DNA from: an uncultured Bacilli bacterium
Lineage (GTDB): Bacteria; Bacillota_I; Bacilli_A; RF39; UBA660
NCBI GenBank assembly: GCA_947624635.1
Contig: CANQLF010000065.1
Location: forward strand, 1-36,186
DNA length: 36,186 bases
Direction: 5' to 3'
The notes beneath the pieces are model-generated. The model saw only the letters and a list, made by a program, of their open reading frames with translations. It had not been told where the DNA came from and ran no database searches. Both the position numbers and the translations under genes were made by a program. Shown here piece after piece: positions 7,522 to 16,212 of the stretch (the first letter of the stretch is position 1; each line of letters begins with the position of its first letter).

Positions 7522-10041
7522 ATGGCAAACATAGTAGACAGAATATATGAATATTCTCTTGAGGAGATAATGGGACTTAGATTTGGTGCTTATGCAAAAA
7601 CTATAATTCAAGATAGAGCGCTACCAGATGTAAGAGACGGGCTAAAACCGGTACAAAGAAGAATATTATATTCAATGTATAAAGATAAAAATACTTATGA
7701 TAAAGCGTATAAGAAAAGTGCAAAAACAGTTGGTAATGTAATGGGACAATTTCACCCACATGGGGATTCAAGTATATATGATGCAATGGTAAGAATGAGC
7801 CAGTGGTGGAAACAAAATGCAGTATACATAGACATGCATGGTAACAATGGTTCTATGGATGGAGATAGTCCTGCTGCAATGCGTTACACTGAAGCAAGAC
7901 TTGCTAAAATAAGTAATGAATTATTAAAAGATATAGATAAAAACGTAGTAGAGTTTGCTCCTAACTATGATGATACAGAAATGGAACCTACAGTACTTCC
8001 TGCAAAGTTTCCAAACTTGCTAGTAAATGGCGCAAATGGTATTAGTGCAGGATATGCTACTAATATTCCTCCGCACAATTTAAAAGAAATAATAGATGCA
8101 ACTATATATAGAATAGATAATCCAAATTGCAGATTAGATACAATTTTAAATATAGTTAAGGGGCCTGATTTTCCAACTGGAGGTATAGTTGAGGGAATAA
8201 AAGGAATAAAAGAAGCTTTTGAAACTGGTAGAGGTAAAATAGTACTTAAAAGTAATGCCAAAATAGTTAAAGACCAAATTATAATGACTGAAATTCCATT
8301 CGAAGTTAATAAAGCAGCTTTAGTAAGAAAAATAGATGAAATAAGAGTAGATAAAAAAATAGATGGAATACTAGAAGTAAGAGATGAAACAGATAGACAA
8401 GGTGTTAGAATAGTAGTTGATTTAAAGAAAAGTGCTAACAAAGAACTTATTTTAAATTATTTACTTAAAAACACTGAAATGCAAATAACTTATAATTATA
8501 ATATGGTTGCGATAGTAAACCGTAGACCTAGACAACTTGGAATAGTAAAAATATTAGATGCATATATCGCTCATGAAAAAGAAGTGGTAGAAAGAAGAAG
8601 TAGATTTGATCTTGAACATGCTAAGACTAGATTACATATAGTAGAAGGTTTCTTAAAAATGATTTCTATATTAGATCAAGTAATAGAAACAATTAGAAAA
8701 AGTAAAAATAGAGCTGATGCTGAAAATAATTTAGTTATAAAATTTGGTTTTTCAGAAGCTCAAGCTAAAGCTATAGTTGTATTGCAACTTTATAGACTTA
8801 CAAATACAGATATTGTAGAGTTAGAAGAAGAACAAAAGAATTTAAAACTAATTATAAATGCATTAGAAGCAATTCTAAGTGATGAATCAAAATTATTTGA
8901 TGTAATTAAAACAGAACTTAGAAATATTAAAAAAGAGTATGGAGTAGATAGAAAAACACAAATTAAAGATGAAGTAACTGAAATAAAAATAGATACAACA
9001 TCCCTTATACCTAAAGAAGATGTAATTGTAGTAGTTACAAAAGAAGGATATGTTAAAAAAGTTTCTAAGAAAAGTTATGCTGCAGCTAGTACAGAAGAAA
9101 CTGCTCTTAAAAAAGGTGATTATGTAATTGGACTATATGAAATGAATACATTAGATGTACTACTATTATTTACTGATCTAGGTAATTACCTACATATTCC
9201 AGTACATGAAATACCAGATGTTAAGTGGAAGGAATTAGGTAAACACGTAAGCAATATAATAGGTATAAAATCAGATGAAAATATAGTATCAAGTATACCT
9301 GCATATAATTTTAAAACAGATAAATGTATAACTATATTTACTAAAAATGGTATGGTAAAAAGAAGTAAAATATCAGATTATCAAGTTCAAAGATATTCTA
9401 AACCAATATCTACTATCAAACTTAAAAATGATGATTTAGTTATTAACGCAATAGTTAGCGATGAAGATGAAGATGTTATGATAGTAACAGATAATGGATA
9501 TGGCTTATGGTATGAAATAGATAGTATTCCAGTTGTTGGTGTTAAAGCATCTGGAGTAAAATCAATTGGACTTAAAGGTGGACATGTAGTAAGTGGTAAT
9601 ACATTTAAAAATATGGAATATCTAACAATTATAACTAATAAAGGTAATGGTAAAAGAATTAAATTATCAGATCTAGAAAAAGGTAGACGTGCGTCTCGTG
9701 GATTATTAGTTATAAAAGTAGTTAAATCTAATCCACAAAAAATAATAAATGCATTCATACTTGATAGTAAATGTCATATTGGACTAAAACGAGATGAAGA
9801 TATTAAAGAAATTAAACTTACTGAAATACCTATTATGGAAAGATACAGTGTAGGTTCAGTAATAAATAAAAATGGATTTGACGCATCATATGAAGTAAAA
9901 GAAATGTCTAATAAAAATGACATAATGGTATCTATTCCAAGTGATAAAAAAGAAGGGAAAAAAGATGAACAATTATCACTTAAAGAAGTAGACGATAAAA
10001 TGGAAGAAGTAGATGAAATATTAGATGATTTTGATATATAA
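7522..10041 (+). CDS. parC: DNA topoisomerase IV subunit A
   Basis: 839 residues. ParC cuts and rejoins DNA as the A2 part of the ParC2ParE2 decatenase. Visible: the winged-helix region LPDVRDGLKPVQRRILY (34-50); the quinolone-determining stretch HPHGDSSIYDAMVRMSQ (78-94) with S83, S84 and D87; and IDMHGNNGSMDGDSPAAMRYTEARL with catalytic Y122. This last wording is typical of ParC rather than GyrA. The coiled-coil tower and beta-pinwheel C-terminal domain (from about 490) are present. No QRRGGKG GyrA box is seen, only KGRRASRG, again favouring ParC. ATG 7522 is chosen over the in-frame GTG 7510, because that GTG is part of the ribosome site. No parE gene lies directly upstream. The tail (about 800-839) is acidic. 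Confidence 0.88.
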   Translation: MANIVDRIYEYSLEEIMGLRFGAYAKTIIQDRALPDVRDGLKPVQRRILYSMYKDKNTYDKAYKKSAKTVGNVMGQFHPHGDSSIYDAMVRMSQWWKQNAVYIDMHGNNGSMDGDSPAAMRYTEARLAKISNELLKDIDKNVVEFAPNYDDTEMEPTVLPAKFPNLLVNGANGISAGYATNIPPHNLKEIIDATIYRIDNPNCRLDTILNIVKGPDFPTGGIVEGIKGIKEAFETGRGKIVLKSNAKIVKDQIIMTEIPFEVNKAALVRKIDEIRVDKKIDGILEVRDETDRQGVRIVVDLKKSANKELILNYLLKNTEMQITYNYNMVAIVNRRPRQLGIVKILDAYIAHEKEVVERRSRFDLEHAKTRLHIVEGFLKMISILDQVIETIRKSKNRADAENNLVIKFGFSEAQAKAIVVLQLYRLTNTDIVELEEEQKNLKLIINALEAILSDESKLFDVIKTELRNIKKEYGVDRKTQIKDEVTEIKIDTTSLIPKEDVIVVVTKEGYVKKVSKKSYAAASTEETALKKGDYVIGLYEMNTLDVLLLFTDLGNYLHIPVHEIPDVKWKELGKHVSNIIGIKSDENIVSSIPAYNFKTDKCITIFTKNGMVKRSKISDYQVQRYSKPISTIKLKNDDLVINAIVSDEDEDVMIVTDNGYGLWYEIDSIPVVGVKASGVKSIGLKGGHVVSGNTFKNMEYLTIITNKGNGKRIKLSDLEKGRRASRGLLVIKVVKSNPQKIINAFILDSKCHIGLKRDEDIKEIKLTEIPIMERYSVGSVINKNGFDASYEVKEMSNKNDIMVSIPSDKKEGKKDEQLSLKEVDDKMEEVDEILDDFDI

Positions 10042-10056
10042 GAAAGGAAGAGAAAA

Positions 10057-10503
10057 ATGAGTTTAAGAGAACAAATATTAAATGATATTAAAGAATCTAT
10101 GAAAAATCAAGATAAAGAAACACTTAGTGTAGTAAGAATGGTAAAAGGGGCAATTCAATTAGAAGAAATCGATAAAAAAAGAGAATTAACCGATGATGAA
10201 GTAGTAGGTGTAATTAGTAAACAAATAAAACAAAGAAAAGATGCTAATAGTGAATTTGAAAAAGGAAATAGACAAGATTTAATCGAAAAAAATAATTCTG
10301 AAATATCTATACTTAATAGATATATGCCAGAACAATTAGATAGCAGTGAAGTAGAAAAAATAATTGATGATAAAATGAGAGAACTTGGAATATCTGATCC
10401 AAAAGGGATGGGAATTTTAATGAAAGAATTAAATTCAATGCTTAAAGGTAAGGCAGATATGTCAATGGTTAGTAATATTGCAAGGGAAAAACTAGGAAAA
10501 TAA
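10057..10503 (+). CDS. yqeY: YqeY family protein (GatB/YqeY domain)
   Basis: 148 residues, the full usual length. It starts SLREQILNDIKESMK and contains LSVVRMVKGAIQLEEIDK and EISILNRYMPEQL, the hallmarks of YqeY, ending with the small helical domain GMGILMKELNSMLKGKADMS. The fold matches the tRNA-binding tail of GatB and is thought to bind tRNA or its synthetases, but the precise role is not established. It follows parC by 15 bp with AGAAAGGAAG as ribosome site, so it is probably co-transcribed. Confidence 0.85.
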   Translation: MSLREQILNDIKESMKNQDKETLSVVRMVKGAIQLEEIDKKRELTDDEVVGVISKQIKQRKDANSEFEKGNRQDLIEKNNSEISILNRYMPEQLDSSEVEKIIDDKMRELGISDPKGMGILMKELNSMLKGKADMSMVSNIAREKLGK

Positions 10504-10524
10504 TTTATACGTTTTTCCTTTTGC
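10495..10524 (+). terminator. Weak terminator-like hairpin after yqeY
   Basis: GGAAAA (10495-10500) pairs with TTTTCC (10513-10518), followed by a T-rich stretch. The stem is short and the loop 12 bases, so read-through into the U32 genes is likely. Confidence 0.3.
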
Positions 10525-10549
10525 TTTTAAAAAGTGAAGCGGTGGTAAT

Positions 10550-11416
10550 ATGTCGAAAATATCTTTGATGATTAATAATATTAATGAATTAAAATTAGAT
10601 GTTGAATCTATTATAATTGGTATTAAAAAATTTAATAATTTAAATATGCTAGAACTTACAATAGATCAATTAAAAAAAATAAATATAGATAAAGAAATAT
10701 TTGTAAGTATTAATAAACCTATACATGATAGTGAAATAGAAGAATTAACTGATATATTATTATCACTAGATAATATTAATATATCTGGTGTGCTATTTGA
10801 TGATATTTCAGTATATCAAATATGTAAAGAAAAAAAATTAAATTTAAATTTAATATGGTCTAATATTCATCAAACTACTAATTATAATTCGATAAATGTA
10901 TGGAATAAATTAGGAGTCAAAAGTGTATTTATATCTCCTGATATAACATTAAAAGAAATTATCGATATTAAAAATAATAGTAAAAGTAGTGTTTTTGTGC
11001 CAATATATGGCATGTTTGATATATTTACATCTAATAGATTTTTAATTTCAAATTATTTAAAATATATACATGAAAGTAAAAGAAATACTAAATATTATAT
11101 TGAAAATAATAATATAAAATATCCTATATATGAAAATGAAAATGGTACACATATTATAAATGGAAATGTTTTAAATGGTTTAGATGAAGTTATAGAATTA
11201 TTTGATAATAATATAGACTACTTGGTAATTAATTCATATATGATAGATAATATAGATAAAGTTATTGATAATTTTAATAGTGTTAAAAAAATGTATTTAA
11301 ATAAAAATATAGATAAAGATAAAATAAATAAATTAAGTACAGAATTAAATAGTAGTAACAAAGGATTTTTATATAAGGAAACAATATACAAAGTAAAGAG
11401 TGATGAAAATGAATGA
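10550..11416 (+). CDS. Short U32-family protein, TrhP1/YrrN-like
   Basis: 288 residues. The pattern is a divergent TIM-barrel of the U32 peptidase-like family: IYGMFDIFTSNRFLISNYL sits where the longer family members carry the E-x-F-x2-G-[SA]-x-C signature, and the Cys residues of that signature are absent (only one Cys remains in the whole protein). B. subtilis carries the same arrangement: a short divergent YrrN (TrhP1) next to YrrO (TrhP2), which act in prephenate-dependent 5-hydroxyuridine formation at tRNA position 34. The 3' end overlaps the next gene by 8 bp, so a paired role is likely. The call rests on neighbour and weak motifs, so the specific function is inferred. Confidence 0.6.
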   Translation: MSKISLMINNINELKLDVESIIIGIKKFNNLNMLELTIDQLKKINIDKEIFVSINKPIHDSEIEELTDILLSLDNINISGVLFDDISVYQICKEKKLNLNLIWSNIHQTTNYNSINVWNKLGVKSVFISPDITLKEIIDIKNNSKSSVFVPIYGMFDIFTSNRFLISNYLKYIHESKRNTKYYIENNNIKYPIYENENGTHIINGNVLNGLDEVIELFDNNIDYLVINSYMIDNIDKVIDNFNSVKKMYLNKNIDKDKINKLSTELNSSNKGFLYKETIYKVKSDENE

Positions 11417-12608
11417 AATTGAATTATTAGCTCCTGCAGGTGATTTGGAACGTTTAAAGTGGGCACTACTATATGGTGCAGATGCGGTATATATTGGTGG
11501 TAGAGATTTTAGCTTAAGAGCTAATGCAACTAATTTTAGTATTGATGAAATAGAAGAAGCTGTAAAATTTGCTCATAACTTAAAGAAAAAAGTGTATGTA
11601 ACTGTAAATATAGTTTTTCATAATAATGATTATTCTGGATTGGAAAATTATATTAAAGCTTTAGAAAAATGCAAAGTAGATGCAGTAATTGTATCAGATA
11701 TTGGAGCGATAGATATAATTAAAAAAATAAGTCCAAAAATGGAATTACATATATCGACACAAAGTTCTACAATGAATTATAAAACTGCATTATTTTATAA
11801 AAAATTGGGTGTTAAGAGAATTGTACTTGCTAGAGAATGTAATAAAAATGAAATAAAAAATATTATAGATAAAGCTAAAATAGACACAGAATGTTTTATA
11901 CATGGAGCAATGTGTGTAGGTGTATCTGGAAAATGTGTTTTATCTAACTATATGACTAATAGAGATTCAAATAGAGGTGGATGTAGTCAAATATGTAGAT
12001 GGGATTTTGATCTGTATGCTAATGATGAAAAATTAGAAAACGAAACAAAATTTACAATGTGCTCTAAGGATTTATCAATGGCCAGATATATAAAAGATAT
12101 GATAGATATAGGAGTTAAGTCTTTTAAAATAGAAGGAAGAATGAGAAGCATATATTATATTGCAACAGTAGTTCATACTTATAGAAAAATAATCGATGAA
12201 GTATTAAGTAGTAAAGGCAATTATAAATTTAATAAAAATTATGAAACGATATTAAATAGAGTTGCCAATAGAGAAAGTGTTCCACAATTTTTTGATAAAT
12301 CACCTGGAGTAGAAGAACAATACTATTTAGGTAGACAAGAATTATCTAATCAAGATTTTTTAGGAATAGTTTTAGATTATGATGAAAAAAAAGATATTGC
12401 AATAATAGAACAAAGGAATTATTTTAAAATTGGTGATGAAGTAGAAATATTCGGTCCCAATAAAGAAACTATTAGTTTTAAAATAAATAGTATTATAGAT
12501 GAAGATAACAACATTATAGATGTTGCAAGACATCCAAGACAAATAGTAAAAATTAATGTTCCTGTAAAAGTATGCAAAAATGATATTATGAGGATTAAAA
12601 TTTTTTAA
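11409..12608 (+). CDS. U32-family tRNA hydroxylation protein, TrhP2/YrrO-like
   Basis: About 399 residues. The start IELLAPAGDLERLKWAL with YGADAVYIGG is the classic U32 N-terminus. The family signature ECFIHGAMCVGVSGKCVLS is intact at 161-179. C169, C176, C192 or C196, and C218 are placed like the four cysteines that hold a 4Fe-4S cluster in family members such as UbiU. The C-terminal beta domain (about 320-399) is present. By similarity to B. subtilis YrrO and E. coli YegQ it would work in forming 5-hydroxyuridine at the wobble position of tRNAs, although older annotations call the family peptidase or collagenase. GTG 11400 and ATG 11403 are alternative starts; ATG 11409 gives the usual N-terminus. 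Confidence 0.82.
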   Translation: MNEIELLAPAGDLERLKWALLYGADAVYIGGRDFSLRANATNFSIDEIEEAVKFAHNLKKKVYVTVNIVFHNNDYSGLENYIKALEKCKVDAVIVSDIGAIDIIKKISPKMELHISTQSSTMNYKTALFYKKLGVKRIVLARECNKNEIKNIIDKAKIDTECFIHGAMCVGVSGKCVLSNYMTNRDSNRGGCSQICRWDFDLYANDEKLENETKFTMCSKDLSMARYIKDMIDIGVKSFKIEGRMRSIYYIATVVHTYRKIIDEVLSSKGNYKFNKNYETILNRVANRESVPQFFDKSPGVEEQYYLGRQELSNQDFLGIVLDYDEKKDIAIIEQRNYFKIGDEVEIFGPNKETISFKINSIIDEDNNIIDVARHPRQIVKINVPVKVCKNDIMRIKIF

Positions 12609-12616
12609 TCTTTTTT
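12593..12616 (+). terminator. Intrinsic terminator after the U32 pair
   Basis: GATTAAA (12593-12599), four-base loop, TTTAATC (12604-12610), then six T. It overlaps the stop codon of the U32 gene. Confidence 0.6.
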
Positions 12617-12632
12617 AATTTTATTTTGTTTG

Positions 12633-12659
12633 TTCGCACTCATATATTGACATTGCTAA
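12633..12659. promoter_or_regulatory. Second, degenerate CIRCE-like operator over the hrcA -35 box
   Basis: Left arm TTCGCACTC (12633-12641) matches TTAGCACTC at eight of nine bases. After exactly nine bases, the right arm CATTGCTAA (12651-12659) matches GAGTGCTAA at seven of nine. The right part overlaps the -35 TTGACA. Confidence 0.5.
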
Positions 12660-12675
12660 AACATAGTATTATAAT
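12647..12675 (+). promoter_or_regulatory. Perfect consensus promoter of the hrcA operon
   Basis: TTGACA (12647-12652), 17 bp, TATAAT (12670-12675). The start is predicted near 12682, inside the downstream CIRCE, so HrcA bound there would block initiation. Confidence 0.85.
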
Positions 12676-12679
12676 ATAG

Positions 12680-12706
12680 TTGTCACTCGAAAGTTTAGAG
12701 TGCTAG
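12680..12706. promoter_or_regulatory. CIRCE operator (HrcA binding site)
   Basis: TTGTCACTC (12680-12688), nine bases, GAGTGCTAG (12698-12706). It matches TTAGCACTC-N9-GAGTGCTAA except at two left-arm positions and the last base. It lies directly upstream of the hrcA ribosome site. Confidence 0.9.
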
Positions 12707-12716
12707 AGGTGATGAA

Positions 12717-13706
12717 ATGTTAGGAGAAAGATTAGAACAAGTATTAAAATTAATAGTAGAAGAATATATTAAAAATGCTAAACCTGTTGGATCATCTTCT
12801 ATATGTGATGTTTTAAATTGTTCTAGTGCGACTGTTAGAAATGATATGGCTGAATTAGAAAGTTTCGGATTATTAGAAAAAACACATATATCATCTGGTA
12901 GAGTACCAAGTGAAAAAGGATACAGATATTATGTAGATAATTTAATGGAACCAAAAGATATGACTGGTGAAGAAATGCTAAAGCTTCAACAAATATTCCA
13001 TAATAATTCGCTGCAAATATCTGATGTAATAAATAAAAGTTTAGAGATAATTAGTGAAATGACAAATTATACTTCAGTAATACTTGGTAATGCGTCAAAA
13101 GAAAACAAATTAAAACAAGTAGAAGTGTTACCATTAGAAAACAACAATTTAATTGCTATAGTAATTACCGATAAAGGACATGTCGAACACAAAAATTTAT
13201 TTATTGATGCATCTATTTCATTAGATGAAGTAAAAAGAACAACAGATCTTATTAATAAACTATTAATTGATACTCCAATTGATGAAGTCAGTGAAAAATT
13301 AGAGTTCGAAATAAAGCCAATCATTGGAAAATATGTTAGACAGCATGAAGCTTTATACAATGCCTTCTATAATGTATTTAACGATTTTGCAAATAGAAAT
13401 AGTATGCATTTTGTAGGTAAAACAAATATACTTAATGAACCAGAGTTTAATAATGCAGAAAAAATTAAATCATTGATAAGTAAATTTGAAGATAGTAATA
13501 TTGTTAATTCTATCGAAGAAAAAGAAGATGGAATACATGTCTATATAGGTTCAGAAAATAGCCTAGATGATGATGTAACTATCATTAAAACAAGATATAA
13601 AATCGATGGTGAAGAAGGCACTATTGCAATAGTCGGACCTAAAAGAATGCAATATGATAAAGTTGTAAGTTTATTGGAATTTTTAAATACCAATATAGAT
13701 AAATAG
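12717..13706 (+). CDS. hrcA: Heat-inducible transcription repressor HrcA
   Basis: 329 residues. The N-terminal winged helix spans about 1-75 (LEQVLKLIVEEYIKNAKPVGSSSI, SSATVRNDMAELESFGLLEKTHISSGRVPSEKGYRYYV), the strongest HrcA signature. The rest is the GAF-like dimer domain ending KRMQYDKVVSLLEFL. It represses the chaperone operon by binding CIRCE and is kept active by the GroE chaperonin, which links repression to folding load. Two CIRCE-like sites lie directly upstream, so it is autoregulated. The start follows AGAGGTGATG. grpE follows after 10 bp. Confidence 0.93.
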   Translation: MLGERLEQVLKLIVEEYIKNAKPVGSSSICDVLNCSSATVRNDMAELESFGLLEKTHISSGRVPSEKGYRYYVDNLMEPKDMTGEEMLKLQQIFHNNSLQISDVINKSLEIISEMTNYTSVILGNASKENKLKQVEVLPLENNNLIAIVITDKGHVEHKNLFIDASISLDEVKRTTDLINKLLIDTPIDEVSEKLEFEIKPIIGKYVRQHEALYNAFYNVFNDFANRNSMHFVGKTNILNEPEFNNAEKIKSLISKFEDSNIVNSIEEKEDGIHVYIGSENSLDDDVTIIKTRYKIDGEEGTIAIVGPKRMQYDKVVSLLEFLNTNIDK

Positions 13707-13716
13707 AGGTGATGAA

Positions 13717-14313
13717 ATGGAAACTAAAGATTTAAAAGATGTAGAAGAGATAAAAGACGAAGAAGTAAAAAAAGATAAAAAGGATAAAAAGGAACATAAA
13801 AAAAATAAGCATGAAGAAGAAATACTAGATTTAAAAAATCAGGTAAGTTTATTAGAAGATAAGCTACTTAGAAGTAATGCAGAAATGATAAACTTTAGAA
13901 AAAGAAAAGATGAAGAAACATCTAGATTATTAGAATATGCAAATGAAGACTTAGTTAAAGATTTATTAATAATAGTAGACAACTTTGAACATGCAATTGA
14001 TATGGATGATGATAATCTAGATGATGAAGTAAGTAAATTCTTAAGTGGATTTAAAATGACATATTGTAACTTCCTAGATATACTTAAAAAATATGATGTG
14101 TGCGTAATAGATCCAATTAATGAAGAATTTGATCCTAACTATCACAATGCAGTTATGACAGAACAAAATGAGAGTGTTGATAATAACATAATAACTGAAG
14201 TATTACAAAAAGGTTATATGTTAAAAAATAAAGTTATTAGACCAGCAATGGTTAAGGTTAATCAAAATATTAAAAAAGAAGAAATAGAAAAGAAAGGTGA
14301 TAATAATGAGTAA
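13717..14313 (+). CDS. grpE: Nucleotide exchange factor GrpE
   Basis: 198 residues. A highly charged Lys/Glu-rich N-terminal tail (about 1-35) is followed by a long coiled-coil helix (LKNQVSLLEDKLLRSNAEMINFRKRKDEE). The C-terminal beta domain carries the GrpE signature around DPNYHNAVM, VLQKGYMLKNKVIRPAMVKV. GrpE dimers release ADP from DnaK. The start has AGAGGTGATG six bases upstream. The stop overlaps the dnaK start codon (ATGAGTAA, 8 bp), so translation is coupled. Confidence 0.93.
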   Translation: METKDLKDVEEIKDEEVKKDKKDKKEHKKNKHEEEILDLKNQVSLLEDKLLRSNAEMINFRKRKDEETSRLLEYANEDLVKDLLIIVDNFEHAIDMDDDNLDDEVSKFLSGFKMTYCNFLDILKKYDVCVIDPINEEFDPNYHNAVMTEQNESVDNNIITEVLQKGYMLKNKVIRPAMVKVNQNIKKEEIEKKGDNNE

Positions 14314-16141
14314 AATAATAGGTATTGACCTAGGTACAACAAATAGTTGTGTATCAGTACTAGAAGGTGGAGATGCTACTGTAATAGCAAATAAGGAAGG
14401 TAATAGAACAACTCCTTCAGTAGTAGCATTTACAAAAGATGGAGAAATAGTTGTAGGTGATGCAGCTAAAAGACAAATGGTTACAAATCCAAATACTATA
14501 TTCTCAATTAAAAGAGATATGGGAACAAACAAAAAGAGAAAAATAGAAGGAAAAGAATATACACCACAAGAAATATCAGCTATGATTTTAGGAAACTTAA
14601 AAGATACTGCTGAAAATTATTTAGGAGAAAAAGTAACAAAAGCAGTTATCACAGTTCCAGCATACTTTGATGACTCTCAAAGACAAGCAACTAAAGATGC
14701 TGGTAAAATTGCAGGACTTGAAGTTGAACGTATTATAAATGAACCAACTGCTGCAGCCTTAGCTTACGGACTAGATAAAGATGAAGGATTACACACAATC
14801 TTAGTATATGACCTTGGTGGAGGTACATTCGATGTATCTATAATGGAACTAGGTGACGGTGTATTTGAAGTTAAATCTACAAGTGGTAATAATAAACTTG
14901 GTGGAGATGACTTCGATGAAAGAATTATCGAGTATTTAGTAGATACATTCAAAAAAGAAAACGGAATAGATTTATCTAAAGATAAAATGGCAATGCAAAG
15001 ATTAAAAGATGCAGCTGAAAAAGCTAAAAAAGATTTAAGTGGAGTATCAACTACACAAATATCTCTACCATTTATATCTCAAGGTGAAGATGGACCTCTA
15101 CACTTAGAAGTAAGTTTATCTAGAGCTAAATTTGAAGATTTAATTAGAGATTTAGTTGAATCAACTACAGAACCAGTAAGAAAAGCATTAAAAGATGCTA
15201 AGATGACTGCAAAAGATATAGATAAAGTAATATTAGTTGGTGGATCTACTCGTATTCCAATGGTTCAAGAATTAATCAAAAAAGAACTTGGAAAAGAACC
15301 ACACAAAGGTGTTAACCCAGATGAAGTTGTCGCAATGGGCGCAGCAATACAAGGTGGAGTATTAACTGGAGAAGTTAACGATGTAGTATTGCTTGATGTT
15401 ACACCACTTACTTTAGGTATCGAAACACTTGGTGGAGTAATGACACCATTAATTGAAAGAAATACTACAATTCCAACATCACGTAGTCAAGTATTTTCAA
15501 CTGCTGCAGATAACCAACCAGCAGTAGATATCCATATATTACAAGGTGAAAGAAGTATGGCAGCTGATAATAAAACACTTGGAAGATTTCAACTTGCTAA
15601 CATACCACCTGCACCTCGTGGAGTACCACAAATCGAAGTTACATTTGATATCGATGCAAACGGTATAGTTAATGTTAAAGCGAAAGATTTAGGTACAAAT
15701 AAAGAACAATCAATCACTATTACTGCATCAACTAATCTTACAGATGAAGAAATAGATAAGATGATGAAAGAAGCTGAAGCTAATAAGGAAGCTGATAAGA
15801 AACGTAAAGAAGAAGCTGATACTAAAAATGAAGCTGAACAAACAATATTCGCAACAGAAAAAGCTATTAAAGATTTAGGAGATAAAGTATCAGATAAAGA
15901 TAAAAAGAAAGCAGAAGAATTAATTGATGATCTTAAAAAAGCACTTGAAGGTGACGATATAGAAGACATCAAAAAGAAAACTGAAAAATTAAACGAAAAA
16001 GCAATGGAATTTGCTACTAAAGTTTACGAAGAAGCAGCTAAAAAAGCACAAGCTGAGCAAGAAAATAATGAATCAACTAGCGATAGCGAAGATAAAGACA
16101 ATAAAGACGATGCAATAGATGCAGAATACGAAGAAAAATAA
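14306..16141 (+). CDS. dnaK: Molecular chaperone DnaK (Hsp70)
   Basis: 611 residues, the usual length in Firmicutes. The ATPase domain starts IIGIDLGTTNSCVS (4-17), with YDLGGGTFDVS and VGGSTRIPMVQELI. The short RDMGTNKKRKIEGKEY region lacks the insertion found in Gram-negative DnaK. The substrate-binding domain begins near DVTPLTLGIETLGG, includes NTTIPTSRSQVFSTA, and is followed by the helical lid and an acidic tail ending DAIDAEYEEK. It binds exposed hydrophobic segments of clients in an ATP cycle driven by DnaJ and GrpE. An in-frame GTG at 14297 is part of the AAAGGTG ribosome site, so ATG 14306 is taken as start. Confidence 0.96.
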   Translation: MSKIIGIDLGTTNSCVSVLEGGDATVIANKEGNRTTPSVVAFTKDGEIVVGDAAKRQMVTNPNTIFSIKRDMGTNKKRKIEGKEYTPQEISAMILGNLKDTAENYLGEKVTKAVITVPAYFDDSQRQATKDAGKIAGLEVERIINEPTAAALAYGLDKDEGLHTILVYDLGGGTFDVSIMELGDGVFEVKSTSGNNKLGGDDFDERIIEYLVDTFKKENGIDLSKDKMAMQRLKDAAEKAKKDLSGVSTTQISLPFISQGEDGPLHLEVSLSRAKFEDLIRDLVESTTEPVRKALKDAKMTAKDIDKVILVGGSTRIPMVQELIKKELGKEPHKGVNPDEVVAMGAAIQGGVLTGEVNDVVLLDVTPLTLGIETLGGVMTPLIERNTTIPTSRSQVFSTAADNQPAVDIHILQGERSMAADNKTLGRFQLANIPPAPRGVPQIEVTFDIDANGIVNVKAKDLGTNKEQSITITASTNLTDEEIDKMMKEAEANKEADKKRKEEADTKNEAEQTIFATEKAIKDLGDKVSDKDKKKAEELIDDLKKALEGDDIEDIKKKTEKLNEKAMEFATKVYEEAAKKAQAEQENNESTSDSEDKDNKDDAIDAEYEEK

Positions 16142-16149
16142 TAATTTTT

Positions 16150-16192
16150 AACCAAAGAAAAGTTCTAGTTTTTCTAGAACTTTCTATTGGTT
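16150..16192 (+). terminator. Long stem-loop between dnaK and pepF, partial terminator or processing site
   Basis: AACCAA-AGAAA-AGTTCTAG pairs with CTAGAACT-TTCTA-TTGGTT around a T5 loop. The inner 8 bp and outer 6 bp are perfect, with a partly paired middle. No clean T run follows, so it may protect the upstream mRNA 3' end or reduce read-through rather than stop it. Confidence 0.5.
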
Positions 16193-16212
16193 ATATTTAA
16201 GGAGAATAATAT

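Noticed and set aside
7965..8441. Minus-strand open frame inside parC
   Set aside because: No ribosome site, biased Ser/Leu composition from the opposite strand, and the plus-strand gene is certain. The same holds for open frames opposite dnaK, clpC and hrcA.
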